From Nectonema munidae (lineage: Eukaryota > Nematomorpha > Nectonematoida > Nectonematidae): a DNA stretch of 64,000 bases. The DNA is taken from the NCBI GenBank assembly GCA_030549495.1, contig JAUIRK010000926.1, forward strand, positions 492,001 through 556,000. Direction: 5' to 3'. The notes under the pieces are model-generated. The model did not search any database. It was not told the DNA's origin and saw nothing but the letters and a program-made list of their open reading frames with translations. Below, in pieces: positions 50,689 through 63,396 of the stretch (position 1 is its first letter; each line of letters opens with the position of its first letter). The position numbers and the translations under genes are program-made.

Positions 50689-51955
50689 CTATGATAACAA
50701 GTTCCCTTTTATTTGCTTTAACATTCCTTCAGAGATAGCATTTAACTATTATTATCTTTCAAACTAAGCCGTCATCCTATAAGATAATAATCTTTGTGTG
50801 TGAAAGTAGCTCAATCTGTATAGCTGGAATTGTTTTTATTTAAACTTTGTTAAAAATACTTGCTATATGCTGAAATAACATTTAAAAGAGATAATAATAA
50901 GTTTATGCCGATGGTATATATATACTATTAATATACTAAATAGTTTTGCTTTACTTTTACAAAATTGCATTGAGAAAGAAAGTAGAGGATTAATCTTTAA
51001 AATATATTCAAATTTAGAGAAGTGTCTCATTTTAAAGTATGTTGTTATCTGCGCATTGAGTAGAAATTTTAAAATGAAGGAGGAGAGAGAAATTACTTTT
51101 TGTCACGTTCACCAACAAGCCTAGAGAGAGCATCATTTGTCTTCCAAAAACGCTAGGCACACCTTTTTTTTATATATAAAACTCCATTTTCTGGATCAGG
51201 CCACACGTTGATAAAGGTGAAGGGCCTTTTTAGTCCTAAAGTTGCTTAGGTGGCTGCTAAGGTATTTTTTTATTGTTCAATATTTTTTTTAATTATAAAA
51301 ATTTCATAATTGTAATAAATTACAAAATTTTATTTTCATTAAATTATTAAAAAATGATTGAAGGAATCCATGATTTATTTAATGAAATTAAAAGAAGAAA
51401 ATAATAAACGCTGGTGTTTATCTTAAAAAAGTGAAATTATGCCGCAGGTTATGGTTGCAGCAACAAAGTTTTCCTTTGCGGTTTATTATTATTCCGCATT
51501 TACCTATTCATTTTCTCTCCATTCTTCACTTTCATTTTCCTCCTGCCTCCTTTTTCTAGGAGAAAATATCAACCAAGACATGGAAAATTTGAAAGTTGTA
51601 CCGTTTTTTTAAATAAGCGCAAAAGTTCATTATTTTCTTCTTTTATTTTCATTTATTTAAGTATATTAAAAATAGTAATTAACCTAACTCAAAATGAGTC
51701 TTATTCTTTGGGAAGGGCGGAAATGAAGGCTATGCTTACATTTCCAAACATTTAGAAAGAGAAGATATTCATATGGAACGGCTTCAGACCTGAATCCTTC
51801 GCACCCTCTGTTGCTTATAATAAAAAGGTGTAACTGGTGTTTCCATTGCACTCTTTACAAATAAGCGGTAACTTTTGCTGGAAATCTATACCTCTTGATA
51901 CAACAGATTTTAGTACTTTTAGGACCAGTGTGACAGCAGTATTCCAAGAAATAAA
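50686..51955 (-). repeat. 1.27-kb repeat, arm B of a long inverted pair
   Basis: Reverse complement of 19558-20826 at about 97% identity by eye. It lies upstream of slit, about 30 kb from arm A. No gene is recognised in it. Its left edge meets a hAT-type terminus and its right edge ends abruptly at TTTATTTCTTGG (reversed). Confidence 0.85.
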
Positions 51956-52016
51956 GATCATCTGATGTATAAATTTTTTTTGAAAAAGAAGGCAGACAAT
52001 TAATAATCTGTCCTAA

Positions 52017-52147
52017 TCAGTTTACGCCGAGAATTAATCAGACGATATCTAATGTAAAGCAGAAGATTTGTATTAAAAAGCATTAATAAACGCAGACGAT
52101 TATACTTTTGTAAAAAGACATATGACAACTCTGATCGTTAGAGTTAA
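52017..52147. mobile_element. piggyBac-like MITE, copy 4
   Basis: Same orientation as copy 3: AATCAGACGATATCTAATGT, then GCAGAAGA and CGCAGACGATTATA, right end TTAA at 52144. Left TTAA is lost or mutated. Confidence 0.65.
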
Positions 52148-52262
52148 AATTCGAAATGAAGATGTATATAAATATGTTTACATCTTGATGAGAATTGGCT
52201 GCTACTGCAATTTGATAGGAAGATAAAGATTTTGATTTTTTCTCTATATAAAATTATAATTA

Positions 52263-52276
52263 GGGGGGGGGGGGGG
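52263..52276 (+). repeat. G14 tract
   Basis: Fourteen consecutive G between MITE copies 4 and 5. Confidence 0.8.
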
Positions 52277-52349
52277 CTTAAGATAAAAGACGGCAGCATC
52301 GCTAACCCCATTTCCCTATTAAAAAAGAGTCTGAAATAGCGCTTTATTT

Positions 52350-52465
52350 TTCAAACCGTTTACAAAAATAAAAAGCGTCTGCGTTTATACATTCCCTTTA
52401 TCATAAATCTTCTGCTCTTTACATTTGATATCGCTGATTATTATTCTCGTCTTAACAGGCTTTCT
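52350..52465. mobile_element. piggyBac-like MITE, copy 5 (inverted to copy 4)
   Basis: GCGTCTGCGTTTATACATTC, ATCTTCTGC and TTGATATCGCTGATTATTAT follow the reverse order of copy 4. Ends are degraded. It lies about 200 bp from copy 4 in inverted orientation. Confidence 0.6.
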
Positions 52466-52681
52466 GATTAAATGAAATTTTATATGCTGATTTTCATTTC
52501 TTTGACATTGGTTTTGGATGGGTTAAACAGAAAAGTAAAAGCTGCGTTTTCCAAAAAATCTTAGGATCCCACTATGTCAAAATTGAATGCAACAAATTTC
52601 AAAACAAATTACACACAAAAGCATGTACCTCAACGATTTACCAATGACTGAGAAACTCTATTTCAAAGTTCATAGTCCAAG

Positions 52682-53173
52682 ATGGAAGGAGGTCTTAATA
52701 TGTTCAAGAGAAGAGACCTGATGACTTCTACATTCTTCAAAAGTTTGCTTAATTCTCGTATCCTTTTACTCCCATTTGAGGATATTTATTTTATTAAAAT
52801 TATGCTTAATGATACAAATATTGTAGGCTATTTTCTACCTTTAAATTTGCTATATTATGTTATGTTATTTACAAAAGATACACTTTTCAAAATTTGTGAA
52901 AAAGCTGTAAGCGTAAAAGTATGTGTAAAGCCCAACAAGGTAATATCATCACATGTGTCTAAAAATTGTATACACATGTCAACCCTTGAAAACCTAAAGA
53001 ATCACGTGGTTCACGCAAAAAAATTTCTGAAGATCAAAGTTTTTTATAAAAAAAATCCACTATATTTTTTATGGGCTAAAAAACAGAAAAGAAAAGTAGA
53101 TTTTTCAGGAGTGAAAACCTTAATTTTTGCAAATGATAAAACTACTCAGAATGAATCCTATTTAGATTTATGA
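52682..53173 (+). other. unrecognised 163-codon open frame
   Basis: Begins MEGGLNMFKRRDLMTS, with a hydrophobic stretch YFLPLNLLYYVMLF, scattered cysteines and a basic end (KKQKRKVDF). I recognise no domain. Long for chance in this AT-rich sequence, but codons are AT-rich and no neighbours support it. It may be a decayed transposon product or chance. Confidence 0.2.
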
Positions 53174-53179
53174 AGATAC

Positions 53180-55870
53180 ACTCGGCTGTGTTGTAATGTT
53201 GTTAGAAGATTAAAAATAAATGCATACCCTCGTAAAAGCTCTATGTGTATAAATTACGCACACTTTACATTCCTCATAAGACAAAATCTTCAAAAAGACA
53301 AATACGCCTTTCAAAATGGTGGATGAAGTAATGTGATATTGTGTAATAATAACATACACCATATGTTTACATTGAGTTAAAAATACACATATAGTGTGAA
53401 TCAGTAGCGGCATTTGACCGACCATAAAGCATTCTATCTTTGTATGCCTTGATATAAATCCTCAAACTTGCATGTTTCACGACACCTTCGCTCATGTTGA
53501 GTTTCTCTTCTCATTTTAAATTTTGTGTGTTAATTCCCTCTGACGAAAGAGAAAAACATGTTTGATCACTAAACAAAGAAAACGGAGCATTAGGATCTGA
53601 AATTTTCTCAATCACCAAACACATGTTCTGGGCCAAATAATTTCATTTTTGGCCCTTTCAATTACACAATTGCAGAATGACATAATAAAAATAAGATGTT
53701 AAATGCCAGGGTGCTAGCTGCTTCTTAAGCTTCATGCCTGAGAACAGGGAGGGAGGAGGGTACACATTTTATAATATATTTTTCATACATTTTAACGAGT
53801 AATCTGCCTTATATTGAATACAATTTTAAATCAAATATTCAATCTTGACAATATTTGTCTAAAATCTAACAAGCACCCATTGTTTGTTATAAAGAAAATC
53901 AGACAAGTTAAAATTATGAAACTTACTTATAGTAAGCATCGAAACATTTGAAAGAAATGAAAATGACAGAGAATAATACACAGGTTGCCGGCGTCGAAGG
54001 ACTTGGAATCGGAATTAAGATTTTAAAGAGATAGGAGTCAGATTCCGTATCTAATAAAATTTAGCAATCAGTACCGCAATCAGATTTTCTAAGATGTGAA
54101 AAATTCATTTTTTTTATTACATATTTTGTAAACATATGGAGCGGCACTTATTCAGTCGAAGTTGGAAGTGAAGAGTCGGTGATAATTTTATTGTGTTTTT
54201 CAGTATATGGATTTCAGGTCAGAGTCGATTTTTTTAGGTGATTTTACTCTGCATCGGAGTAAAAATATTTTCTCTTATACTCGACAATTACATGATTATA
54301 AAGTAAGAATTTATGAATACCATTTCACTTTTAATTGGCATCTTCACAACACTTTCAGCATAGAAATTAAATTTAAGTTTTACTAAGATCTCATTTTAGT
54401 GTAAACCATTACCAACAGCAAAAATTAGCTTTTTATATTTTTATACTGTAGAATAAAAAAGTACTTCTTTCAATCTTTGTTCTTTGCAACAGTAGAAATG
54501 GTTTATTTAGCATGCTAAGTTGATGAATTTTAATTTTAAAAAAAAGATTTTATAGCCAAAATAATTTTTTTCTCAAAATTATCAACGTTTTGTAAGTATG
54601 ATCAACATTTGAAGAATCTATTGAGGTGATTTAATAATCAGTTTAGGGAACACTGCTTTTTCTTCAAACGAGTAACACTTCTTTGCATATTGGCTCACCA
54701 AGGATTGACGAAATAAAAAGTGTGTGCGCTTGCGAAAAATCATTGAAAACAAAAACAAACGACTTCTCTTCGAAAACCAATGTCTGAAAGGGCTGAGAAA
54801 AGGTTTATGAATGAAAATAAAATACTCGCTCCAATAGTGATGTATTATGCAGAAAAATAGTATGGTTTCAGTGATTATTATCTATACAAAGTAATTACAC
54901 ATATCATCACCACGCCAATTAATTCACTATACAAATGGTTTGTTATCTATCACAGTTCTAATAATATATGCTTGTCACAACTACGCAAATTGCAAATAGT
55001 ACCTTCTTTTCAGGTAGAAAATTGTTTACTTTTTCAATGGAAATGTCAATCAATTTAAGCATAAAAAGATGAACACTTCTTTGCGCTTTGGGTGTAACTA
55101 TTCCATTTTTCTTTCAATAGTGCATATTTTCTATCACAATTTACTTATTTATTATCAACGTTGGCCATTTGAATTGTAATTGAAACTATTTGCAGGCAAA
55201 CGTGAAAAACTTCCCTCATTTTTATAAGCTTGTTTTGAAGTTCTTCCTACAGTATTATGCAATAAACAGATAAGTGTTGACTTTTGGTAAAAATTAGGAA
55301 AAATTATGGAAATCGTAAGGCAAGTCCAATGTGAGAAATTAATCAATATTCTTGTAAGTATTGATAAAAGAGAAAATCGAAGTTGAGTATACCAATTTGT
55401 ACAATGAGAATTAATCCAAAACCAATTCGCATAGAGGTATGATTGGTCAAACGATAATTTTATATAATAGATTTATTTTTTGGAAAAGTTAACTTTTTAT
55501 TTATTTTCTGTTTTTTAGTAACGTGAAAATTTTGTATAAAAATGATTTTACAAATCTATTTTTCCTCATTTTAATAAATTTTAGCGTGTCTGTAAAATAA
55601 AGTTGAAGAATATTTTTAAAGACTAATACTTATTTAATATAATGGAAAAAATTAATTCATTAAATCATTTATAAACAAATTTTTATTTTTGTAATTAATA
55701 CAATTGAAAATAATAAAAACAATTTAAATTTTACTTAATTTAAAATGAAAAATTTTATGAATTAATTTTTTTTGACTTTTAAAAAAATAAATCAAAAAAT
55801 AAAAAGCTTAGTTTCACAAGTTATTGAGTAATAAATTATGGTGAAAGTATATAAAAATAGTATTAAGTGG
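53180..55870. other. no recognised gene
   Basis: AT-rich sequence. At 53990-54260 words like GGAATCGGAATTAAG and GGAGTCAGATTCCG recur in both orientations, perhaps a relic of a repeat with GGAGTCGG units. Nothing else recognised. Confidence 0.5.
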
Positions 55871-55879
55871 ATTTAGACT

Positions 55880-55965
55880 TAATGTCTCTGGACGAAATGT
55901 AGACCAATTTGCATTAGTCCACTTTGTATTAGACCAATCATCGTTAGACCAATCGTAGCAAACCC
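55880..55965 (+). repeat. TTAGACCAAT short tandem repeat
   Basis: Four to five spaced copies of TAGACCAAT or TAGTCCACTT at 15-19-bp intervals. It stands about 450 bp before the MULE transposase remnant in the orientation expected for a repeated terminal region. Confidence 0.5.
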
Positions 55966-56399
55966 ATTCTACACATCTTATTATATAAAGTCAATCAAGT
56001 ATGTTTCGTTAGATACACATTTTTATTGTCTGTATTTAATTTGGTGTTCCCTTTAAATGAAAAATATATTTTAAAGAAATGAATCAAGATAAAGAATTGG
56101 AAATTTATTTAATATTTTAAAAATAAGTATACGTCAAAGTCAAGGAATGTTCCTAACTTGATGAAATAGCATTGACTTATGGAAGACACATATGGTATAT
56201 ATTATTGGTTCCCAATTTATGACATAAATATTTTAACTAAAAACTATAAACCACTAAAATTTAATATATTTTTACACATAGATTTAAAAAACATTTTTAA
56301 AAAACATAAGTTTTAATTCAACTAACGATTGGATTTTTTTGTGTTGCGAAATAATATTCAAAGCGTTTACGATAACGTATTAATATCATATTTATTTAT

Positions 56400-56990
56400 C
56401 ATTTGTTCCTCCTTTAATCCAAGGTATAATCATTGATTTTTGTGCAGCAACAATAAAAGGATTTAAGAATAAACTGTCAAATTCATCACACATATCAAAA
56501 TTTTTTCATAAATCACTATATTTTGAGAAAAACAAAAGAATTGTGTTTCAAAAACGAAATATGAAAGCAACACCGATATCAATACATGATTAAAATGTTT
56601 ATCGGATTGTAATTAGTTCCAGTTAAAAGTATAAAGGAAAATTTCAATAAATTAGCTTCTGCGTTTCAATCTTCAGAGGAGTATGTCAAGTTACTTTCAT
56701 ATTTTAAAAAGACTCATATACAAGGAGAAAAAATTGCTAACAGATTAAGGTATTCTAAACTTGCACATTTTTATCTGAACATTATTTACTTATTCCCTAA
56801 ATTTGCTTCTAAAAACAACCAAGTGTTGTGAAGGATATCACAATGCGTTACAAAGACGTTTTCAAGAAAATCATTCTACACTATCGAATTTTGGAGAAAA
56901 TATGAATGACATTAATTTGTCTAAATACAAATTGAGTCAAACAAGTGTGCAAAATATTGAAAACACTCGTTTTACATAATGTCAATGAAA
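56400..56990 (+). pseudogene. MULE (Mutator-like) transposase remnant
   Basis: Plus-strand pieces in changing frames: IIDFCAATIKGFKNKL at about 56427, SYFKKTHIQGEKIANRLRYS near 56700, then CCEGYHNALQRRFQENHSTL at about 56820 followed by NMNDINLSKYKLSQTSVQN. The DF-xAAxxAF and EGYHNAL blocks are characteristic of MULE/FLYWCH-type transposases. At least two frame changes; the N-terminal part is missing. Confidence 0.6.
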
Positions 56991-56999
56991 CTTTAAAGT

Positions 57000-57910
57000 A
57001 TTATTCACGGATAAGACAATGAAAAACTGCCATTTTAAAAAGCTCTTGCTCATATTCAAACAAAATAATTTTTGTACGAAAATGAAATTTAAACATCAGT
57101 TTGTGCATTAATTTAGTTTGGCTTATTTTTTAAAAAAACAGTTTTCCAATTTTTTTATAAGTAAGATGAAAAAGTAAAGATAGGTAAAGTATGCAAGTGT
57201 AAGATGGTGCAAGTGAACGACTACCTTGAAGAGATAGAGGAGCTAATATAGCAATATGTATATATATAATAAACTAATTAATTTTAATAAAAAAAAGTTT
57301 TTTATTATTTTTTCAAATTTACTTTTCTGATTGATAAAATGGTAATGCTATCTGCAAAAATTTTAAAGCATCATTTATCTGCCATTTAGATTACTACACA
57401 TTTTCCTTAGTATGATTAAAGTTTGATGGTTATCTTACACTCACAAATCTTTTAAAAAGTTTTTGTTTGCAAAAGCTGGTCTAAAAATTGAAAAATATTT
57501 CCAATTTTTAAATAATTTTATATATTCGGTGATACCATCAAGAGATTTATCTCTACTCAAGATAATCAAAAAGTTGTAATTCTTAATTATATTATATATA
57601 TAACACATAATATGCTTAATATGACTGCTTAATTTTTAAAAAGTATACTCTAATATTCACGTAGTTAAACAGCTTTAGTTAACAAAGTAGATTAAGATGG
57701 CAAATAAGTTAATTTAATATAAAATATATAATTTTTTATGTTTAGTGAACTTTACTCACCCTTTAAGCCAATTTTTTTTATATGAATTCGAATTTTTTCA
57801 TTTGATATCTGAAAAATAAAATGTATTAAATTTACTATTTATTTTATAAAAAATAGATCTAATTTTTTGGAATAAAAATCGATAATAATTGATGAAAAAT
57901 TCTTTATACT
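57000..57910. other. no recognised gene
   Basis: AT-rich; possibly the decayed 3' part of the MULE element. GGTCTAAAA near 57478 is a weak inverted match to the 55880 units. Confidence 0.4.
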
Positions 57911-57914
57911 CTTA

Positions 57915-58260
57915 GGTCATGTAACCTCGAGGGATACTTTTATAGGCTAATTAAAGATGAGTGTACAAAACGCTTAGTGACCATGAGATCGGCCTGGAGG
58001 AAGTAACAATTTGTTCTTTCGCAGAAAATCAAGACGTTGTTTAAAGATGTTTAATGCAGAGGAATTCAGAGTTAGGGCAGAGTGTTCCAATCATTGATAA
58101 TTCTCTTTGAAAAGAATCTTTTACAAAAGTGTTTTTGGCTTCTACTTTTTATAAATTTGAACGATCATTTTTTTTATACAAATATCTATTGTCTATGAAT
58201 TCATAAAATAAATTGAACCTTTTGAATAAATTCTTTCTTTCTACTTTACAATAACTTTCA
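57915..58260 (-). mobile_element. LINE 3' end remnant
   Basis: Minus-strand pieces KRIINDWNTLP (with a frame break) and SSALNIFKQRLDFLRKNKLL match INDWNSLP...NLNIFKQRLDHFRKDK at the end of the LINE at 58571. It is the same family, in opposite orientation, 5'-truncated and broken. Confidence 0.6.
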
Positions 58261-58570
58261 AATTGTAAGTTTAAAATTTCTTCTCAATTTTGGTTCGTAA
58301 TTGTAAGGAAATTTTTTTGTGATATATCAGAATTTTAATATCATATAGCAATATTATAACCTAAACATTTAGACTTTTTTCTTTATATGAAAGAGAAAAT
58401 AATTTAAATTAAATTAATTATTAAAATGAAAAGTTATGCAATAATAGCGAAAACAAAATCAAAATAATAAAATTAAAGAACTTTCAATTGAGTTAAATAA
58501 AAAGTTCAAAATCCTAACTTATTTAAGTAAAAACAAATTTCAAACAAATACAAAATTTCAAAAAACAAAA

Positions 58571-61413
58571 TTTCTGTGCAGTTTTCCAATGGTCAACAAT
58601 TTTGATAAAGTAACTAACCATGCTTCTAAAACTAGAGGAATCATTGCTTATTTTAAACCATTTTTAAAAGTCAAAACTGTATCCCCCTTTGTTCCTTCCT
58701 ACATTGAATATATTACTTTAGAGATTGAAAATAATGGCAAAAACTTTATCGTTTGCTGCATTTATAGAAGCCCCTCAATCAATATGGCTTGTTCTACTCA
58801 TGAAATAATTCGTCTCTTTTCAACCCTCATTGACTTGTTTCCTAAATTTACTATAATTTTCATTGGAGATTTTAACTATCCCTCTATTCCTTGGAACTCC
58901 AAAGTTCACAACGCTAGAAAGAATTCTTCTGCTATGAAGTTTGTAGAGTACCTAGCTTCAAACAACTTGTTCCAATTAATTCAGGATGCTATTAGATTAG
59001 ATTATACTGGAAAAGAAAGTATTTTAGACCTCTTAATTACGAATTTCCCTTCTGATCTTTCAAATATTTCTATTTTACCAGCATTGGATGGTAGTGATCA
59101 TTACTCTATTACGTTCGATTTTTCTTATATTGTCAAAGCTTCATCTTCTATAACCACCAAACTAGATGTTCGCTCGGGAAGATACAATAAAATAAGAGAA
59201 TATCTGTCCAATGTTAATTGGAACCTATATAATGAATACTCTTTTTTTAGAGTTTTATGATGTTTTCATGAGAGTTATATACGGAGCTATTGCTGACTGC
59301 TGAGTTTATACCTTTAATGAAAAAGAAAACAAAATATAATCCCTATATCAACAGATCAACTACATACATATACAAAAGAAAAAAAAACTCTTCAAGAAGT
59401 ACCTGAAGTTTAAAGACCCTAAAATATTGTTACAACTCAAAGAAATATCAAATAAATTAAGAAGAGAAACAAGAAAAGCAAAGCGTTCCTTTGAATGTAA
59501 CATTTCAAAGAACATAAAAGACAAGCCTAAAAAGTTTTGGAATTATATAAACGTATTGAAAAAAAGAAGCCATAGTTTAAATACTATAATTGATAAAATG
59601 GAAATCGTGTAAAATCTGATAACATAATTGCTGAAACATTCAGTGAGTACTTTTCTTCTGTATTTACTAACCCTCAAACCCATCCTCCAAAAATATTACC
59701 CAAGTATCATCACTACTCACCGATGGAAAATGTAGTAGTCTGTGAAAAACTTGTATTTCAGAAACTTAGCTCTCTCGGCGGCGACAAATCACCTGGTATT
59801 GATAATTTGCACTCATATATTCTGAAAGAACTTTCCCATGATTTGGCATTTCCTATAACAAAGTTATTCAACCTATCTTTAAAAGAAGGAGTCATGCCCA
59901 AAACTTGGAAATCTGCATTAGTTGTGCCTGTACATAAAAGTTCCGACCCCGAGCTTCCTTCAAACTACAGGCCTATTGGTTTAACTTCCGTCCTGTCAAA
60001 AGTGCTTGAATCTATAGTTGCTGATAATATTCTTTTTTATTTGGAAGAAAAGAATTTGATTAACACTAACCAACATGGTTTTCTGAAAAAGAAATCTACT
60101 GTAACACAATTATTGGAGTTCCATGATGATGTTACTAATCTCCTTGAAAATAATGACACGGTTGATGTTTTATACTTTGACTTTCGAAAGGCATTCGACA
60201 AGATTCCGCATAATTATTTACTCGGTAAATTGAAGGCCTATGACATTAACTCTGGAATTATTAATTGGATTGATAACTTCTTGACCGATAGAACCCAGTT
60301 TGTCACCGTGAATGGCCATATATCAAATTCAAGTAGAGTGACTAGTGGTGTTATCCAAGGTAGTGTGATAGGACCACTACTTTTCAACATTTACATAAAT
60401 GATCCGCATACCCAAGTTCGTTCTCGCTTAAAATTGTTTGCTGATGATCTTAAAATGTACTCTGAATCAACTAACAAATCTAAACTACAACTTCAAACCG
60501 ACCTTTTTACTTTATACCAATGTTGTCACACTTGGGGTATGGATTTAAACTTTTCTAAATGTTATCATTTTCAAATTGGTTTAAATAATAGCGTCACTTA
60601 CTACATAGGTGGTTATAATATTAAGCGTACCGCACAAATTAACGATTTAGGAATTATTATTGATGATGCTCTCAAATTTAAACCTCAATTTTCAAAAATC
60701 ATCTCGAAAGCTTACTCTATATTCCATTTAGTTCTTCGATATTTATCTTCCTTTGAACCCGAGATAGCTAAACCTATATATAAAGCTTTGATACGACCCA
60801 TCCTTGAGTACGGTAATGTTATAGCGCAACCTACCTGCATAAAAAATATGAAATCTTTGGAGAAAGTACAGCAACATATAACCAAAAGAATGAAAGGCCT
60901 CAAAGAACTGCACTATAAAGAACGATTGCAGACTCTGTCCTTACCACTTCTGTCATACAGATATAAAAGAAACGACATGATAACAGTATTTAACATCATA
61001 AATAAAAACATTCATGTTAATCGTGATATCCTACCCCCATTTTCTTCAAGATTTCAAAGAACTCATCAGTACAAATTTATAAAAAGCCGACACAAAAAGC
61101 ACTTCCGCAAAAACTTCTTTTCTAACAGAATTATCAACGACTGGAACAGCCTTCCCGCGTATGTAGTGAACTCTCCTAATTTAAACATCTTCAAGCAACG
61201 TCTTGACCACTTCCGGAAAGATAAGATGTATACTCCTTCCTAGCTTAGTAACTTGGAATATCATAGTTTTCTTATATTAATCTTTTTTCCATAATTGTCA
61301 CTTACACTATTCTCGATCAGTTTAGTTATTCTTTTTCTTTTCCTTAAATTGATGCGATCATTACAGGCAAATTTGCCTTTCTATTCGCTTAAAAAATTAT
61401 GTTATGTTATGTT
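58571..61413 (+). mobile_element. CR1-like LINE, 5'-truncated, most of ORF2
   Basis: ORF2 encodes endonuclease plus reverse transcriptase that copies the element's RNA at a nicked target. 58589-59260 is the endonuclease (IYRSPSIN, FIGDFNYPSIPW, SDHYSITF); its N-terminus is lost, so the copy starts inside the domain. A linker around 59260-59720 changes frame. 59723-61243 (506 codons) is an uninterrupted RT: SNYRPIGLTSVLSKVLE, YFDFRKAFDKIPH, GVIQGSVIGPLLFNIYIND, catalytic FADD at residues 239-242, and C-terminal INDWNSLPAYVVNSPNLNIF. The 3' end is an ATGTT tandem at 61399-61413. AAAAACAAA on both sides (58562, 61414) is a possible 9-bp TSD. Young-looking but defective. Confidence 0.88.
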
Positions 61414-63209
61414 AAAAACAAATAGCATATTTCGGTGTAAGAATTATGATTTTGATTTTATAATATAAAAGGAGAATATATTATATATGCAATATACATA
61501 TATACTTTTAATGGTCAAACACTCTTAGTGCATTTGCTGAATAAACAAACACTCAATATTGCGCAAGCTTCACCTCATTTTCTTCAAGAAGCATGCATAG
61601 TGTTAAGAGAATTGTGAAAAAAGAAAAAAGCGCTTCTCATAAGATATAATATAGCGGAGGAAGAAAAAAGTCATGAAAGACTGCGGCCTCGTAACTTTGA
61701 TGTGTGCAAGAATGGAACCAAGAGTAAGGACTTGATTGTTCTCCAAAGAAGATATTACTTCTATTCAGGAAGAAGATACTAGAGTGAGAAGGAGGTGAAA
61801 CTCTTCAATTAGTTGAGAGGCTTTAAGAGAGCCTCGAGCATACCCAGACTGCCTCACTACGCACTAGACATTAAGCTACAGCATGGGTCTTTGTGCAATT
61901 GGTTAGGGCAGTGAAGTATCTCGGGGAGGGCAAACAAGGCACGGGACAAGGGCCCAGATGTAACAAGTGTAAAAATTGGAAAAAGTGTGTATTCTATTTA
62001 TAAATGTTCAGCAAAATGAAATATCCTATTTGAGAACAAATAATAATTCTAGTGCAAGAGAAGAATTAAGAAATATACCACCTCTTATTCTTTTGAGGAC
62101 CAGAATTATGAAGATAATCTGGCCGTTTAAAAAGTTAATTAAAGAATAGCCAAATTTTAATGAAGTAAAGCAAGAAGAGTTTTAATTTAAGTTTGCTTAT
62201 ATAAATAGATAAATTAACTCTTGTGTGTGTGTATGTGTGTTAACATTACAAAAAAAGATAAGCACTTACTCAAATCTTTAGATTTTAAAATAAAAGAGTG
62301 TGGAAAAAAGAGAGAATTTTCCAATTGAAGTAAGGTCAGATGATAATAATTAGCTTTCAAGTTCAATCGAATTAAGCTTAATCGTTTGCAGAATTTTAGG
62401 CATACGCAAGTTAATCACTAGGAAATCAATTAATCAGTAGAAGTTTAACGCGTTTTCTTCTTTGTCATAATCCAAGGGCTTAGATACGACCTTTAAATGC
62501 TTTGTGAAAACTACTCACTAAAGATGAGGATATCGCTAATCGGATAGGTTTAGCAATTTCATTTGAAGTTTGTGAACAAATTAAGACCAGCAACTACACT
62601 CTCAGGCTCCAAAAGAAAAAATCCAAAGTTATACAAAAAATCCAGCTTATCCAAAGTTGATAAGAAATATTGAAAAACTTTTTCTCATATTAGCCAACAA
62701 AAAAACTATATTCATGAAATGTTGCTGATATCTTACAAATTTTATCATTAGAAATCAAAATAGAAATTATAAGAAAAATCATCACTAACAAACACACAAT
62801 ATCTAAATTTTGATTAGAAATTTTTAAATAATTCTTCTTTTTTCAAAAATTTCTGAAATTATATACTGTAAAGTACTTCAATTTTGAGACAACAACATTT
62901 CAACAATTATGGTTCAAAAACAAATTTGCCAAAATTTTATTTAGCAAATAAACATTTCTAAAATTTAAACTTGGAAGAATAAAATAGACGACCTTGATCA
63001 GGAAACTTAAATTTAGGATTGGTACAAGATTTAAGTCGCAAAATAATTTAATGCCATAAGCTAGGTTAGGCTTACTCCCTTATCTGGCCTATGTAGGAGT
63101 GTGCTTGTAGGACCGATAATAGAATCCAAAGGTTTTTACGGTTAGGTAGTGCTGTGGCAACCGATTCTAACCTTGTTATCAAGCTACAAACAAGTTAATA
63201 ATAATTAAT
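61414..63209. other. no recognised gene
   Basis: AT-rich, with a GT microsatellite at 62223-62242 and a more GC-rich patch at 61840-61970 that may be a decayed repeat. No coding or RNA gene recognised. Confidence 0.5.
62223..62242. repeat. GT microsatellite
   Basis: Interrupted GT run. Confidence 0.85.
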
Positions 63210-63364
63210 GGGGGCGTGAGTAGGGTCGGTTAGATGCTGGATTCGATATCTCAAGGTCTTGGGTTCGATACCGCAACAAGGCTGCTTTCCTCATAGTTCG
63301 ATGCAAGCGGCGCATTCTGCCTTTTCGATGAAAACAACTCATGATACCTTTACTTAACAATAAA
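63210..63364 (+). repeat. tRNA-derived SINE, family B copy
   Basis: GGGGCGTGAGTAGGGTCGG, TTAGATGCTGGATTCGATAT, CTTGGGTTCGATACCGC (B box GGTTCGATACC), then TTCTGCCTTTTCGATGAAAA. A fuller copy than 3685-3809. Confidence 0.7.
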
Positions 63365-63396
63365 CTTTAAAATTGTTTCCCATTTTGGGAGCTAGC

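Noticed and set aside
60712-60903. 63-codon minus-strand open frame
   Set aside because: Antisense to the LINE reverse transcriptase C-terminal region.
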